Source of the DNA: Oceanococcus atlanticus
GTDB lineage: Bacteria > Pseudomonadota > Gammaproteobacteria > Nevskiales > Oceanococcaceae
Assembly: GCF_002088235.1 (NCBI RefSeq)
Contig: NZ_AQQV01000003.1
Span: forward strand, 664,922 to 728,921
Length of the DNA stretch: 64,000 nucleotides
Direction: 5' to 3'
A program made the translations under genes and the position numbers. Positions within the stretch are counted from its first letter, which is position 1; the number at the start of each line of letters is the position of its first letter. Shown here piece by piece: positions 44,985 to 53,439 of this stretch. A model generated the notes under the pieces. That model saw nothing but the letters and a program-made list of their open reading frames with translations, had not been told where the DNA came from and made no database searches.

Positions 44985-46606
44985 GCAACTTCTCCAAGGT
45001 GAGCTTTGGCGGCGCCGCGGTTGCTTTGCCGCAAGATCAAATCAGCCGCGCAATAGCCAATCACCATGCTTGGCGCATTCAGGGCTGAAACGGGTATTTC
45101 CGGTATCACCGACGCATCGGCAATACGCAGGTTTTCGAGCCCTTTCACACGCAGCTCAGGATCAACCGGACTGAGCGCATCGGTGCCCATGCGGCAACTG
45201 CCGCAAAAATGGAAGGTTGTCATCGCTGCCTTGTGAATCCAGGCCCAAAGCGGCTTACCGTCAATCGGCTTGGCGCCCGCTGACAGCGGCTTCACTCCAA
45301 GCGCCTGCAACGCCGGCTGCGCGGCAATGCTGCGAGCTTTTCTGATCCCCGCCTCCATTCGCAGACGATCGCGGGGCGCGGTGAAATACCCCAGGTCGAT
45401 GTCCGCCGGCGCGTCCGGATCGGCGCTGCGCAATGTAATCCGCCCACGCGCCTCGGGCTTGCCCAGAATGACCACGATGCCAAACACACCGGACATAAAC
45501 GACCTCATGGGCGGCAACAGAAAGATCAGCCGAATCAAGGCCCGCAGCAGCAGGCGCAATGGTCGAACGGCATGCAAGCGCCCCGGCAAAGCCAGTATGG
45601 GTGCCATTCGCAAGGTCGAATGCATCATCGATGGCGGCGCGGCGTAGCACACAAAACAGGTATCCGGTGCTTCGCCACGGGGTTGCGATGGTTCTCGCAA
45701 GGCGGCATCAAAGCCGTACAACTGCGGATATTTGAAATCGACCAGCGCTTTGGCACGGTAGAACAGGCACACATTTGGATGGTCTTGCAGGTGCTGCCCG
45801 ACACCCGGCGCATCCAAAACACAATCAATACCGTGACGGGCAAGCTGTGCACGTGGACCAACGCCAGAAAGCATCAGCAAGCGCGGGGTTTCCAGCGCCC
45901 CGGCGCAGAGCACGATTTCAGCACCTGCCCGGGCATGTTGATTGCGCCCGTTCTGGCGGTACTCAACGCTCACTGCACGTCGTTGCCGGAAGCCTATTTT
46001 GCGCACCGTGGCGTGGTACGCGATGTCCAGACCCGGGGGCTTGTGATCATGCAAATAGGCGCTGTAGGAACTGCGCCGCGACGAGCCGGCAAAGTTCATG
46101 TCGTTGCACCCGACGACCCCCGCCAGATCGCCATCGTTCATACCGTCTTTACGCTCAAACCCAGCCGCAACTGCTGCATCTAAAAAACGTTGCGCGAACG
46201 GTGTGGGCTTGCGACTTCGAATGCCCAGCCTGGCCTCAACCGCAGTAAAGCTGTCCTGCAGATCCTGCCACTGCCAGCCTGTCGGCCAGGCCCGGTAATC
46301 GCGCACATCGCCACGCGTGTAGACCATGCCGTTGACCGCCCCACTGCCACCGATGACACGACCACTCCCGGCGAACAGCGCGCGCCCGCCACAACCCGCC
46401 TGGGGCGTGCTCATGCGGTGCCACATGGCGCCCTCATTGGCGAAGGCATCTTTGAAACCGTCATCACGCAGGGTTTCCGGGTATTGCCGTGCGGGGCCAC
46501 CGGCTTCCAGCAGCAGCACCGTATGACCACCTTCAGCCAGACGCGCTGCCACGATGCAACCGGCGGATCCACCACCCACAACAATATAGTCGTAGCTCGA
46601 ATGCAT
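44981..46606 (-). CDS. GMC-family FAD alcohol oxidoreductase
   Basis: The 541-residue GMC enzyme resembles choline/alcohol dehydrogenases of the AlkJ-BetA group. The FAD-binding VVGGGSAGCIVAARLAEGG starts at about residue 10. GSGRVIGGSGAVNGMVYTRG is the first family signature, and the catalytic His and Asn lie in FHFCGSCRMGTD and VSALNAPSMVIGYC. It is the promoter-proximal gene of the operon that continues with aldehyde dehydrogenase, hydroxylase and HSD-like genes. It is divergent from a TetR gene across 113 bases. The substrate is probably a hydrophobic alcohol. Confidence 0.92.
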   Translation of the reverse strand: MHSSYDYIVVGGGSAGCIVAARLAEGGHTVLLLEAGGPARQYPETLRDDGFKDAFANEGAMWHRMSTPQAGCGGRALFAGSGRVIGGSGAVNGMVYTRGDVRDYRAWPTGWQWQDLQDSFTAVEARLGIRSRKPTPFAQRFLDAAVAAGFERKDGMNDGDLAGVVGCNDMNFAGSSRRSSYSAYLHDHKPPGLDIAYHATVRKIGFRQRRAVSVEYRQNGRNQHARAGAEIVLCAGALETPRLLMLSGVGPRAQLARHGIDCVLDAPGVGQHLQDHPNVCLFYRAKALVDFKYPQLYGFDAALREPSQPRGEAPDTCFVCYAAPPSMMHSTLRMAPILALPGRLHAVRPLRLLLRALIRLIFLLPPMRSFMSGVFGIVVILGKPEARGRITLRSADPDAPADIDLGYFTAPRDRLRMEAGIRKARSIAAQPALQALGVKPLSAGAKPIDGKPLWAWIHKAAMTTFHFCGSCRMGTDALSPVDPELRVKGLENLRIADASVIPEIPVSALNAPSMVIGYCAADLILRQSNRGAAKAHLGEVA

Positions 46607-46625
46607 CCCCTCTCCCCACCAACCC

Positions 46626-46688
46626 GTAATTAATATTCGGTTTGAGTAATTGATATTTTTCTATTGGAAAGATACATTCCTCGAATGT
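46626..46688. promoter_or_regulatory. Divergent promoter/operator region of the GMC operon and TetR gene
   Basis: A direct repeat GTAATTAATATT / GTAATTGATATT (46626-46637 and 46646-46657; one mismatch, 20-base period) is followed by a plus-strand promoter TTGATA-N17-TACATT (46650-46678). The palindrome ACATTC-CTC-GAATGT (46674-46688) overlaps its -10 element. This is a likely TetR binding region. Confidence 0.55.
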
Positions 46689-46719
46689 CAAGCGCCGTTC
46701 GCATCAGCAGGAACAATCC

Positions 46720-47472
46720 ATGAGCACTTCCGCCAACAGCAAAGCACCCTCAGGAAATGCCGCCAACGGGCGCCGGCGCGGCGCCGACAGCCTGCGTGCC
46801 GCCAAGGACGCGCTGGTGCGTCAGCACGTGATGGATGCATCAGAAAAGGTGTTTGCCGAGCACGGTTTCAATCAAACCAAGATGCAGACCATTGCCAAGC
46901 AGGCCGGGGTCTCTCTGGCAACGCTCTACCAGTTCTATTCGAGCAAACAGGCGTTGTATCGGGCGGTTTTGGTCGCTCGTGACCGGGAAATGATGAGCGC
47001 GGTGTTGCAACATCCGGTTTTCCAGTCAGGCCAGCCCTTTACGGCCATCAGTCTGCTCAGCCTGATGCAGGGACATTTGCGTTTCCAGCTGTCGCATCCG
47101 GACTACCTGAAGTTGATACTGCAGGAAGGACACGCTTGGTATCACACCGCCGCCCAACCCACGGCAGACGAACAGGCACTTTGGGAGCAAGGGCTCAAAC
47201 TGATGACCACCGCACTGGAGCACGGCATGCAAGCCGGAGAACTGATTCCTGCGGACCCCACTGACCAAGCACGTCTGCTGATGGCCATACAGCAGGCGCG
47301 GCTGGCCAGCTGGGCGGCTGACGGCATGCAGGATGATCACGAAACAGTCATTACACGCATACAGGCGGATTTCGTACGCCAGTTCTGTCGCCCTGCGCTG
47401 GCGCGCACGCTGCTGAGCGAGGATGGCAGCACCCTGTGCCCGCAGGCGCTGCAGAAGATTCAGGCCGAGTAA
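46720..47472 (+). CDS. TetR/AcrR-family regulator of the GMC operon
   Basis: The 250-residue regulator has an unusually long basic N-terminal arm (about 30 residues, with GRRRGADS) before the helix-turn-helix (VFAEHGFNQTKMQTIAKQ and VSLATLYQFYSSKQALYRAV). The ligand domain is helical and of the AcrR type. It is transcribed divergently from the GMC-ALDH-hydroxylase-HSD operon, and operator-like repeats fill the gap. It is therefore the likely repressor, released by the catabolic substrate or an intermediate. Confidence 0.88.
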   Translation: MSTSANSKAPSGNAANGRRRGADSLRAAKDALVRQHVMDASEKVFAEHGFNQTKMQTIAKQAGVSLATLYQFYSSKQALYRAVLVARDREMMSAVLQHPVFQSGQPFTAISLLSLMQGHLRFQLSHPDYLKLILQEGHAWYHTAAQPTADEQALWEQGLKLMTTALEHGMQAGELIPADPTDQARLLMAIQQARLASWAADGMQDDHETVITRIQADFVRQFCRPALARTLLSEDGSTLCPQALQKIQAE

Positions 47473-47514
47473 AACCCGCCTCACACGGACAAGCCCTCGC
47501 CTGTTGCTGAAGCT

Positions 47515-48234
47515 TCAGATACTGCGTTGATTGACGCGGCGTGAAACTTCTTCAGCGCTTTCGACCCTTTCTGAATAGCGACTGGTCAGGTAGCCGGCAC
47601 GCTCGCGGTTCATCCAGGTGAACTTCATCAGCTCTTCGCACACATCGACGATGCGCAGATACAAGGGCGAAAGGCGCATCCGCCCGGCCTCATCGAACTC
47701 ATTAAAGGCTTTGGGCACCGACGATTGATTGGGTATGGTCAGCATGCGCATCCAGCGCCCCAGCACACGCATCTGATTGACCGCGTTGAAACTCTGACTG
47801 CCACCGGAAACCTGCATCAGAGCCAGTGTCTTGCCCTGAGTGGGACGGATACCGCCCATCGACAGCGGCAACCAGTCGATCTGCGCTTTCATCACCGCGG
47901 TGAGATTGCCGTGGCGTTCCGGACTGACCCACACCATGCCTTCGGCCCAAATCGCCAGATCACGCAGCTCCTGCACTTTGTGATGGCTTTCGTCCTCGGC
48001 GTCCGGCAGTGGCAAGCCATGAGCAGAAAAGTGCCGCACCTCGGCCCCCATGGCGCTCAGCAGGCGCCCCGCCTCTTCCGCCACAAAACGCGAATACGAA
48101 CGCGAGCGCAGCGACCCATGCAGCACCAGAATGCGAAGCGGCTCACGCGACACCCCCGCGCCAACCAGTTGATCCACGTCGATATCCTGCCAATGTTTTG
48201 CGTCAATGTTGGGCAAGTCGGGAAGTGGCGTCAC
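47515..48234 (-). CDS. arsH: ArsH-type NADPH:FMN oxidoreductase
   Basis: The 239-residue flavodoxin-like protein has the FMN-binding [20 protein letters not shown] and the ArsH-specific stretches [20 protein letters not shown] and [20 protein letters not shown]. ArsH reduces quinones and azo dyes, and oxidises methylarsenite in some organisms. It is encoded alone; no arsR, arsB or arsC lies within the window. A general redox or methylarsenical role is therefore more likely here than a classic ars operon function. Confidence 0.9.
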   Translation of the reverse strand: MTPLPDLPNIDAKHWQDIDVDQLVGAGVSREPLRILVLHGSLRSRSYSRFVAEEAGRLLSAMGAEVRHFSAHGLPLPDAEDESHHKVQELRDLAIWAEGMVWVSPERHGNLTAVMKAQIDWLPLSMGGIRPTQGKTLALMQVSGGSQSFNAVNQMRVLGRWMRMLTIPNQSSVPKAFNEFDEAGRMRLSPLYLRIVDVCEELMKFTWMNRERAGYLTSRYSERVESAEEVSRRVNQRSI

Positions 48235-48390
48235 GGCAAATCGCTCCTGGCGCAGGCCGGCATCCAGATGCGGGCCTACATTTCGATAAAAGTGAAAGGA
48301 AACATTTTAAGGCTTTAGCCGTGTTCACGGGACACCCCGGCAGTACAGCGTCCGGGATACCGCACGATCACACTTTCATCGGACCTGAGT

Positions 48391-51018
48391 ATGACGACAA
48401 AGATGCCCTTGCTGGCCGCCGGCACGTTGCTGCTAAGCGCAGGCCTGGCGCAAGCCGCCACAACACCCGCCCAGCTGCTCGAACAGTTGCAGGCCAACAC
48501 CCGCGATGCCCTGCAACTGCAACAGGACCGCTCAACCGCTTACCAGTTGCTGCGCGCCACATCCAAAGCGCCGCTGCTGGCCGATCAGAGCAACGCACCG
48601 GCTCTGGATCGCGCCTTCGGCTTTCTGACCCAGTTCGGGCCGCTTCTCGACATCAGCGCACCGCTTGAACAGTTCAAACTGCTGCGTGTCAGCGAAGACC
48701 GCGCGGGCAATCAGCATGTGCATCTTGAGCAGCAGCACGCCGGCCTGCCGGTGTTCGGCTCGCGCCTGGTTGTGCACATGAATCCGCAAGGCATCTATGG
48801 CGTGTCCGGCACGGTGATACCAGATCTGCTCAGCCTGCCTTCTCAGCCGAAAGTTTCAGCCGCGGTGCAGCGTGCGGCGGCGCTGCGCCAGGTTGCCAAA
48901 TCGGCGCCTGACGCTGATCTTGCAATCGAGAGCGAGCGCCTCATGGTCTATCGCTCCGGCGTGCTCAAACGCGTCGAAGGTCAGAACTATCTGGCTCGTG
49001 AAATCATTGTGCGCAGCGCCCGTGGCGACGTGCGCGAGCGCTTGATCTTCGACGCCGTGAATGGCGGCCTGATCAATCGCATCAACGAAATTCACAGCGT
49101 CAAGAACCGCGAAATTTACACCCCTAACCAGGACGTGCCGCCCATCATTACCGAGGGCAGCGCGCTGGCGCCGGCAGATGTTCCGCTGACGGGCGATACC
49201 GCCAGTGATCCGGCCAGCCGGGCACCGCGCCTGCCGCAAGACAACCTGTATATCTTTGCCGGCGGTACTTACGACCTGTACACCAACCTGTTCGGCTTTG
49301 AAGGCTACGACTTCGGCGTGACCTCACCGGAAGAGCAGGTTCAGAAAAGTGTTTACCTGATCAATGATCAGTGCCCCAACGCTTACTGGAATGGTGACTC
49401 GACCAACTACTGCCCGGGCTTCGACGCCGACGATGTGGTCAGCCACGAGTGGAGCCATGCCTACACCGAATACACCCACGGCCTGATTTACCAGTACCAG
49501 TCGGGTGCACTGAACGAATCGTATTCGGATATTTTTGGCGAGGTCTACGATCTGGTGAATGGCCTGGAAGGCCCGCTAGGCGTAACGCTGACCGAGGGTG
49601 AGTACTTCGAGAATGGCGGCAGCCGCTGGGTTGTCGGTGAAGATCTGAGCGAAACGGCCGCCGCTGTCCTGCTCCGCGACATGTGGGACCCGGACAATTT
49701 TGGCGTCAACGTGCCGTTGCTCGGCATTCAGGTTCTGAACACCGGCTCGCCAGGCAGCGTCATCACCTCCGAGAACTACTATTGCGAATCCGGTGATGGC
49801 GGTGGTGTGCACACCAACTCTGCGGTCCCCAATCACGCCTTCGCCATGCTGGTTGATGGCAAGAGTTTCAATGGTGTTGATATCCCGGCCATCGGCATGA
49901 CGCGGGCCGCGCACATTTATTTCCATGCCGCCCTGCACTACCAAACGCCGACCACCAATTTCGCACAGCATGCTGATGCACTGGCGCAGTCCTGCGCCGA
50001 TCTGATCGGCACGCCGCTGAATGACGTACTCGGCCAACCCTCGCCGGACGTCATCGACGCGAGCACCTGCGCCGCGGTAGAAGCCGCCATGTTGTCGGTC
50101 GAGATGCGTCAGAACCCTGCCGAAAAATGCGACTACCAGCCTTTGCTTCAGCCGGATGACGCCACGCCCGACCTGTGCCCGGCAGGATCAGGCCCGGTCG
50201 CCGATTTCGTTGAAACCTGGGAAGGTGTGAGCGAGCTGCCCAGCGGCTGGGAGTTCACCGAAAACCTGACCGGCGATACCTCGGAAGGGGTTGAGTGGGA
50301 AGTGATCGGTGATCTGCCTCTGGCGCGTGGCGGGCAGGCCGTTTTTGTGGCCAACACTTTCGGCGGCAGCTGCACCCCGGGCGGCGACATCTCCGGCAGC
50401 TTCCAGCTCGACAGCCCGCAGATCACTGTCAGTGCCAACGACTCAAAGCTGTCCATGAGCCACTTGATGCAATCGGAATTCGGGTATGACGGCGGCAACA
50501 TCAAAGCCAGCATCAATGGTGGGGACTTCACCCTGATTCCGGCCGAAGCCATCGTCTGGAATAGCTACAACACCGATCTGGAACCGGCAGCGGCAACCCC
50601 GGTGCCCGACCCCACCGGTCTGACCGGTGGCGGCAACACCAACCCGATGGGTGGCGAAGGCGCATGGTCCGGTTCAGACGAAGGCGAATCCTTCAGCCGC
50701 TGGGGCGTCAGTCACATCGATCTGGCGGCACTGGGTGTGAGTGCGGGCGACACCCTGCGCATCCGCTTCGAGTTTGGCCAGGATGGCTGCAATGGCAACC
50801 TCGGCTGGTACGTGGATGATGTCAGCGTCAGCCATTGCGTCGCCGGCCAAACCAACGGCAATGGTGTGCCGCAAACTGCCGGTGCCGGTTCGACCCCGGG
50901 CACCCCCAGCACACCGGGCGTGCCAGGCACGCCGGCCAGCGACGAGCCGCGCGGCGGTGCCAACGGTCTTGTCATGCTGATGCTGCTGATGCTGGGGCTG
51001 GCACGACGCCGCCGCTGA
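48391..51018 (+). CDS. Secreted M4-type zinc metalloprotease with GlyGly-CTERM-like tail
   Basis: This 875-residue protein has a signal peptide (LLAAGTLLLSAGLAQA), an FTP-type propeptide (about 90-240, HLEQQHAGLPVFGSRLVV) and a thermolysin-like catalytic domain. His352-Glu-x-x-His356 (HEWSH) and Glu376 (GALNESYSDIFGE) bind zinc, and GGVHTNSAVPNHAF holds the late catalytic His. A jelly-roll adhesion-type domain (about 600-830) ending GWYVDDVSVSHC follows. A Pro/Gly/Thr linker leads to GGANGLVMLMLLMLGLARRRR, a hydrophobic segment with a basic end typical of rhombosortase-processed proteins. It should be exported and surface-sorted. A bidirectional terminator follows. Confidence 0.9.
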   Translation: MTTKMPLLAAGTLLLSAGLAQAATTPAQLLEQLQANTRDALQLQQDRSTAYQLLRATSKAPLLADQSNAPALDRAFGFLTQFGPLLDISAPLEQFKLLRVSEDRAGNQHVHLEQQHAGLPVFGSRLVVHMNPQGIYGVSGTVIPDLLSLPSQPKVSAAVQRAAALRQVAKSAPDADLAIESERLMVYRSGVLKRVEGQNYLAREIIVRSARGDVRERLIFDAVNGGLINRINEIHSVKNREIYTPNQDVPPIITEGSALAPADVPLTGDTASDPASRAPRLPQDNLYIFAGGTYDLYTNLFGFEGYDFGVTSPEEQVQKSVYLINDQCPNAYWNGDSTNYCPGFDADDVVSHEWSHAYTEYTHGLIYQYQSGALNESYSDIFGEVYDLVNGLEGPLGVTLTEGEYFENGGSRWVVGEDLSETAAAVLLRDMWDPDNFGVNVPLLGIQVLNTGSPGSVITSENYYCESGDGGGVHTNSAVPNHAFAMLVDGKSFNGVDIPAIGMTRAAHIYFHAALHYQTPTTNFAQHADALAQSCADLIGTPLNDVLGQPSPDVIDASTCAAVEAAMLSVEMRQNPAEKCDYQPLLQPDDATPDLCPAGSGPVADFVETWEGVSELPSGWEFTENLTGDTSEGVEWEVIGDLPLARGGQAVFVANTFGGSCTPGGDISGSFQLDSPQITVSANDSKLSMSHLMQSEFGYDGGNIKASINGGDFTLIPAEAIVWNSYNTDLEPAAATPVPDPTGLTGGGNTNPMGGEGAWSGSDEGESFSRWGVSHIDLAALGVSAGDTLRIRFEFGQDGCNGNLGWYVDDVSVSHCVAGQTNGNGVPQTAGAGSTPGTPSTPGVPGTPASDEPRGGANGLVMLMLLMLGLARRRR

Positions 51019-51036
51019 TCGCAAGCAAAACAAAAA

Positions 51037-51062
51037 GCCCCGCCACGTGCGGGGCTTTTTTT
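51037..51062. terminator. Bidirectional terminator after the M4 protease gene
   Basis: GCCCCGC and GCGGGGC flank the loop CACGT, with an A-run on the left (51032-51036) and T7 on the right. It lies between the convergent protease (ending 51018) and lipoprotein (ending 51087) genes and can stop both. Confidence 0.9.
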
Positions 51063-51086
51063 ATGATGTGCTCGTGATCGTGGTGC

Positions 51087-52550
51087 TCACAATCCCAAGC
51101 GCGACAAGTTGTCGCTGTAGGCCCGACACGCGGCAAAGATGTCCGCGGGATTGTCACCCGCACTTTCGACAATGTCACGCTGGCAATATGCGCTGCGCGG
51201 TGCGTAATCACCCATGACCTCAGCCGGTGGTGTGCCCTGAGGCACGTTCTGTATCGCCTCCGAAAAATCCGTCTGCGGCAGCATGTGTCGATAGATCAAC
51301 AACGCATCAACATAAGGCCCCCAGGGCAGCCAATCGATTGCATTTTCTGCGACGGCATTGGCCGGGCGGTCGGCGGTGTCTGAAACCATAACCGTGAAAT
51401 AACCCTGTTCATCAAGGTGCGCCTGATAATCGGCCACACAACCCACATAGCGCTGGGTGGGCAGATCGTTCTGGCACACCGACCAGTAACGCACCTGTTC
51501 AGCATCGAAATTCAGACCGGGCTGGTCGCGGTAGCTCGGCGCCTTGGCACGGATCATCACCACATTGCCATAGCTGCGACTGAACAGATTGGTGGTGTAG
51601 GCGTTGTGGATATTCGACAAAAAACCACCGCCGGCGGGCAGCGGGAGCTGAAACTCAACACCATCGGGTATTGGCAAACCGAGAAAGTCTCGCAGGATGT
51701 TAAACACCGTGCTAGGCAAACCGTAGAACACCCGTGTACTGGCTTCTGGCTGCCCCAGCGGCAGCGCACCCGGCTGCGCCAGGAACGGATCATCGATCAC
51801 ATCCACATCCTGCAGCAGATCATTGAGGCCAAGACTGGGCAAGGCGTCGCCCAAGGTTGGCAGTAGCGGCTCGACACAGTTCGCGGTGGGCAACAGTTCG
51901 GTCTCACCATCGGCTGTTTCCAGCGTCAGCAGGGGAAGCCCAACACCACCGTCAAATTCCTTGCCCTCGCCGGGCACGTAGACACGGTAGAACAGCGCTG
52001 TCAGCGCATACTGCGGGACGGCTACAGAGCCCAGATCCATTTCACCGGCATAGATCGTGTTTTGCTGGGGCGTTTCGGGTCGTGGCGAAAACTCCACATA
52101 CGCGGTGTAGGCATCACCATAGGCTGCGCTTTCGTCGGCGAAGCTGTTGCCGCCACCTGCGTCGGGTGCAATCTCGACATCCGCAAGCGCATCCGTCGGA
52201 CGCAAAATGGCGTCATAAACGTTGTATGAGAAGTAGCGCGCATCCGGGTAATAACCGTCAATGCGCAAGCGTGTCTGCGGCAGCATCGGCACCAACGCCA
52301 CCCAGTACTTGGCCGACTCGTCTGGAAAAGCGATGTTCATGGTGTCGATATTGCTGGCGATTTCCCAGCCACAGGCGACACCGAACGGGTAGCTATCGCG
52401 ATCCTGGCTGGTGTGTCCTGGCTCGCTATCACGACCGGGAGATTGCGCCGTCTCTTCGCTTTGCTGACCGCCACATGCGGCCAGACCTGCCCCAAGCAGC
52501 AACGCGCCGGCTACGCCTCGCAAAGCACGGGATCCTTGCTTGATACTCAT
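51087..52550 (-). CDS. Lipoprotein of unknown function (487 aa)
   Basis: A lipoprotein signal (GVAGALLLGAGLAACGGQ, Cys26) precedes a 460-residue mature domain that I cannot assign to a named family. Features include PFGVACGWEIASNIDTMNI, a YYPDARYFSYNVYD motif reminiscent of DUF1214/DUF1254-like folds, GNVVMIRAKAPSY and WSVCQNDLPTQRYVGCVADY, with four or five cysteines that could form disulfides. It lies 21 bases behind the TetR gene and is probably co-transcribed with it, opposite the ketosteroid-dehydrogenase-like and MMPL genes. A role in handling lipophilic compounds in the envelope is a contextual guess. Confidence 0.7.
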   Translation of the reverse strand: MSIKQGSRALRGVAGALLLGAGLAACGGQQSEETAQSPGRDSEPGHTSQDRDSYPFGVACGWEIASNIDTMNIAFPDESAKYWVALVPMLPQTRLRIDGYYPDARYFSYNVYDAILRPTDALADVEIAPDAGGGNSFADESAAYGDAYTAYVEFSPRPETPQQNTIYAGEMDLGSVAVPQYALTALFYRVYVPGEGKEFDGGVGLPLLTLETADGETELLPTANCVEPLLPTLGDALPSLGLNDLLQDVDVIDDPFLAQPGALPLGQPEASTRVFYGLPSTVFNILRDFLGLPIPDGVEFQLPLPAGGGFLSNIHNAYTTNLFSRSYGNVVMIRAKAPSYRDQPGLNFDAEQVRYWSVCQNDLPTQRYVGCVADYQAHLDEQGYFTVMVSDTADRPANAVAENAIDWLPWGPYVDALLIYRHMLPQTDFSEAIQNVPQGTPPAEVMGDYAPRSAYCQRDIVESAGDNPADIFAACRAYSDNLSRLGL

Positions 52551-52571
52551 TGAATGGTCTCCTGATTTGTA

Positions 52572-53240
52572 TTATTGAGTCGCGCTGAGCCCAGCCGCGA
52601 CGTAGTCGATAAAACCTTGGGCCAGCTGCTCTTGGCTCACCTCGAAGTGTGTTTGTCCAGGCTCGGTTGCCGGCAGCTGCCACAGCAGTCCTTGATCCAC
52701 CATGCCGTTCACGATGTTGTTGATGGCAAGGAAACTGTGCAGGCGTAAGCTTGCAGCGGGTTTGTCCGGCATCAGCTCGGCCAACTCGCCTTCAAAACGC
52801 CAGATCACATGTCCGAATCGACGAATCAACATGTCCTGGCCGACTTCACCCTCTTCACGGATGAGGCGTGCTACCAACTGGACGCCGGCCGCGTGTTGTT
52901 GCCAGTAGGTGTAAAACGCCACCACCAGCGCGGTCACCACCGCTTTAACGCTCAGTACACGGCGTTCTTTCAACCCCGCCAGTTCCAGCCACGCTTCATC
53001 CACGATCGGATCGAACTCACCCACGATATGGACAAGGCATGCATCCAGCAGGCCGATGCGATTTTTGAAGTAATAGCGCACAGCGGCTTCGTTGAGCACA
53101 CCGGCTTTGCGCTGAATTTCACGACCAGAAACAGCCTGAGTCCCTCGCGCCCCAAATTCTGCAATCGCGGTACTGATCAACCGCTGGGGTACGTCGATGT
53201 CAGGACTGGGGGCCGCGTCAGCGGTTTCACTTAAAGGCAT
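52572..53240 (-). CDS. TetR-family regulator
   Basis: The 222-residue protein has a TetR-type helix-turn-helix at about residues 22-66 (LISTAIAEFGARGTQAVSGR, VLNEAAVRYYFKNRIGLLD) and an extended ligand domain (AVVTALVVAFYTYWQQHAAG, LIREEGEVGQDMLIRRFG). It is followed by the 487-residue lipoprotein gene and is divergent from the flavoprotein/MMPL operon. Tandem AACCCAT-type palindromes at 53282-53313 lie 42 bases upstream of its start and are the probable binding sites. Confidence 0.85.
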   Translation of the reverse strand: MPLSETADAAPSPDIDVPQRLISTAIAEFGARGTQAVSGREIQRKAGVLNEAAVRYYFKNRIGLLDACLVHIVGEFDPIVDEAWLELAGLKERRVLSVKAVVTALVVAFYTYWQQHAAGVQLVARLIREEGEVGQDMLIRRFGHVIWRFEGELAELMPDKPAASLRLHSFLAINNIVNGMVDQGLLWQLPATEPGQTHFEVSQEQLAQGFIDYVAAGLSATQ

Positions 53241-53281
53241 GTTGGGGCCTGCAATGCGTTGTTGAGGGTGATCATGCGCGC

Positions 53282-53313
53282 TTAACCCATTTGGGTCAAC
53301 CCATATGAGTTAA
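53282..53313. promoter_or_regulatory. Tandem overlapping operator palindromes (AACCCAT type)
   Basis: Two imperfect 18-base palindromes, each matching 7 of 9 positions per arm, are centred 14 bases apart: 53282-53299 (core ACCCATTTGGGT, perfect) and 53296-53313 (core ACCCATATGAGT). They lie between the divergent TetR (53240) and flavoprotein (53440) genes. Two repressor dimers on opposite or staggered faces would explain the arrangement. Confidence 0.65.
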
Positions 53314-53439
53314 ACCAAGAGACATGCTTCAGATCACCACGAACGGGTGCACAAGTTCATCCATCTGGTCCTATCGCAGCATGTTCTGGCCGCAGCTCAG
53401 GTCTAGGCTGCCTATCAAACCATCCACCAGACCGCTGCC

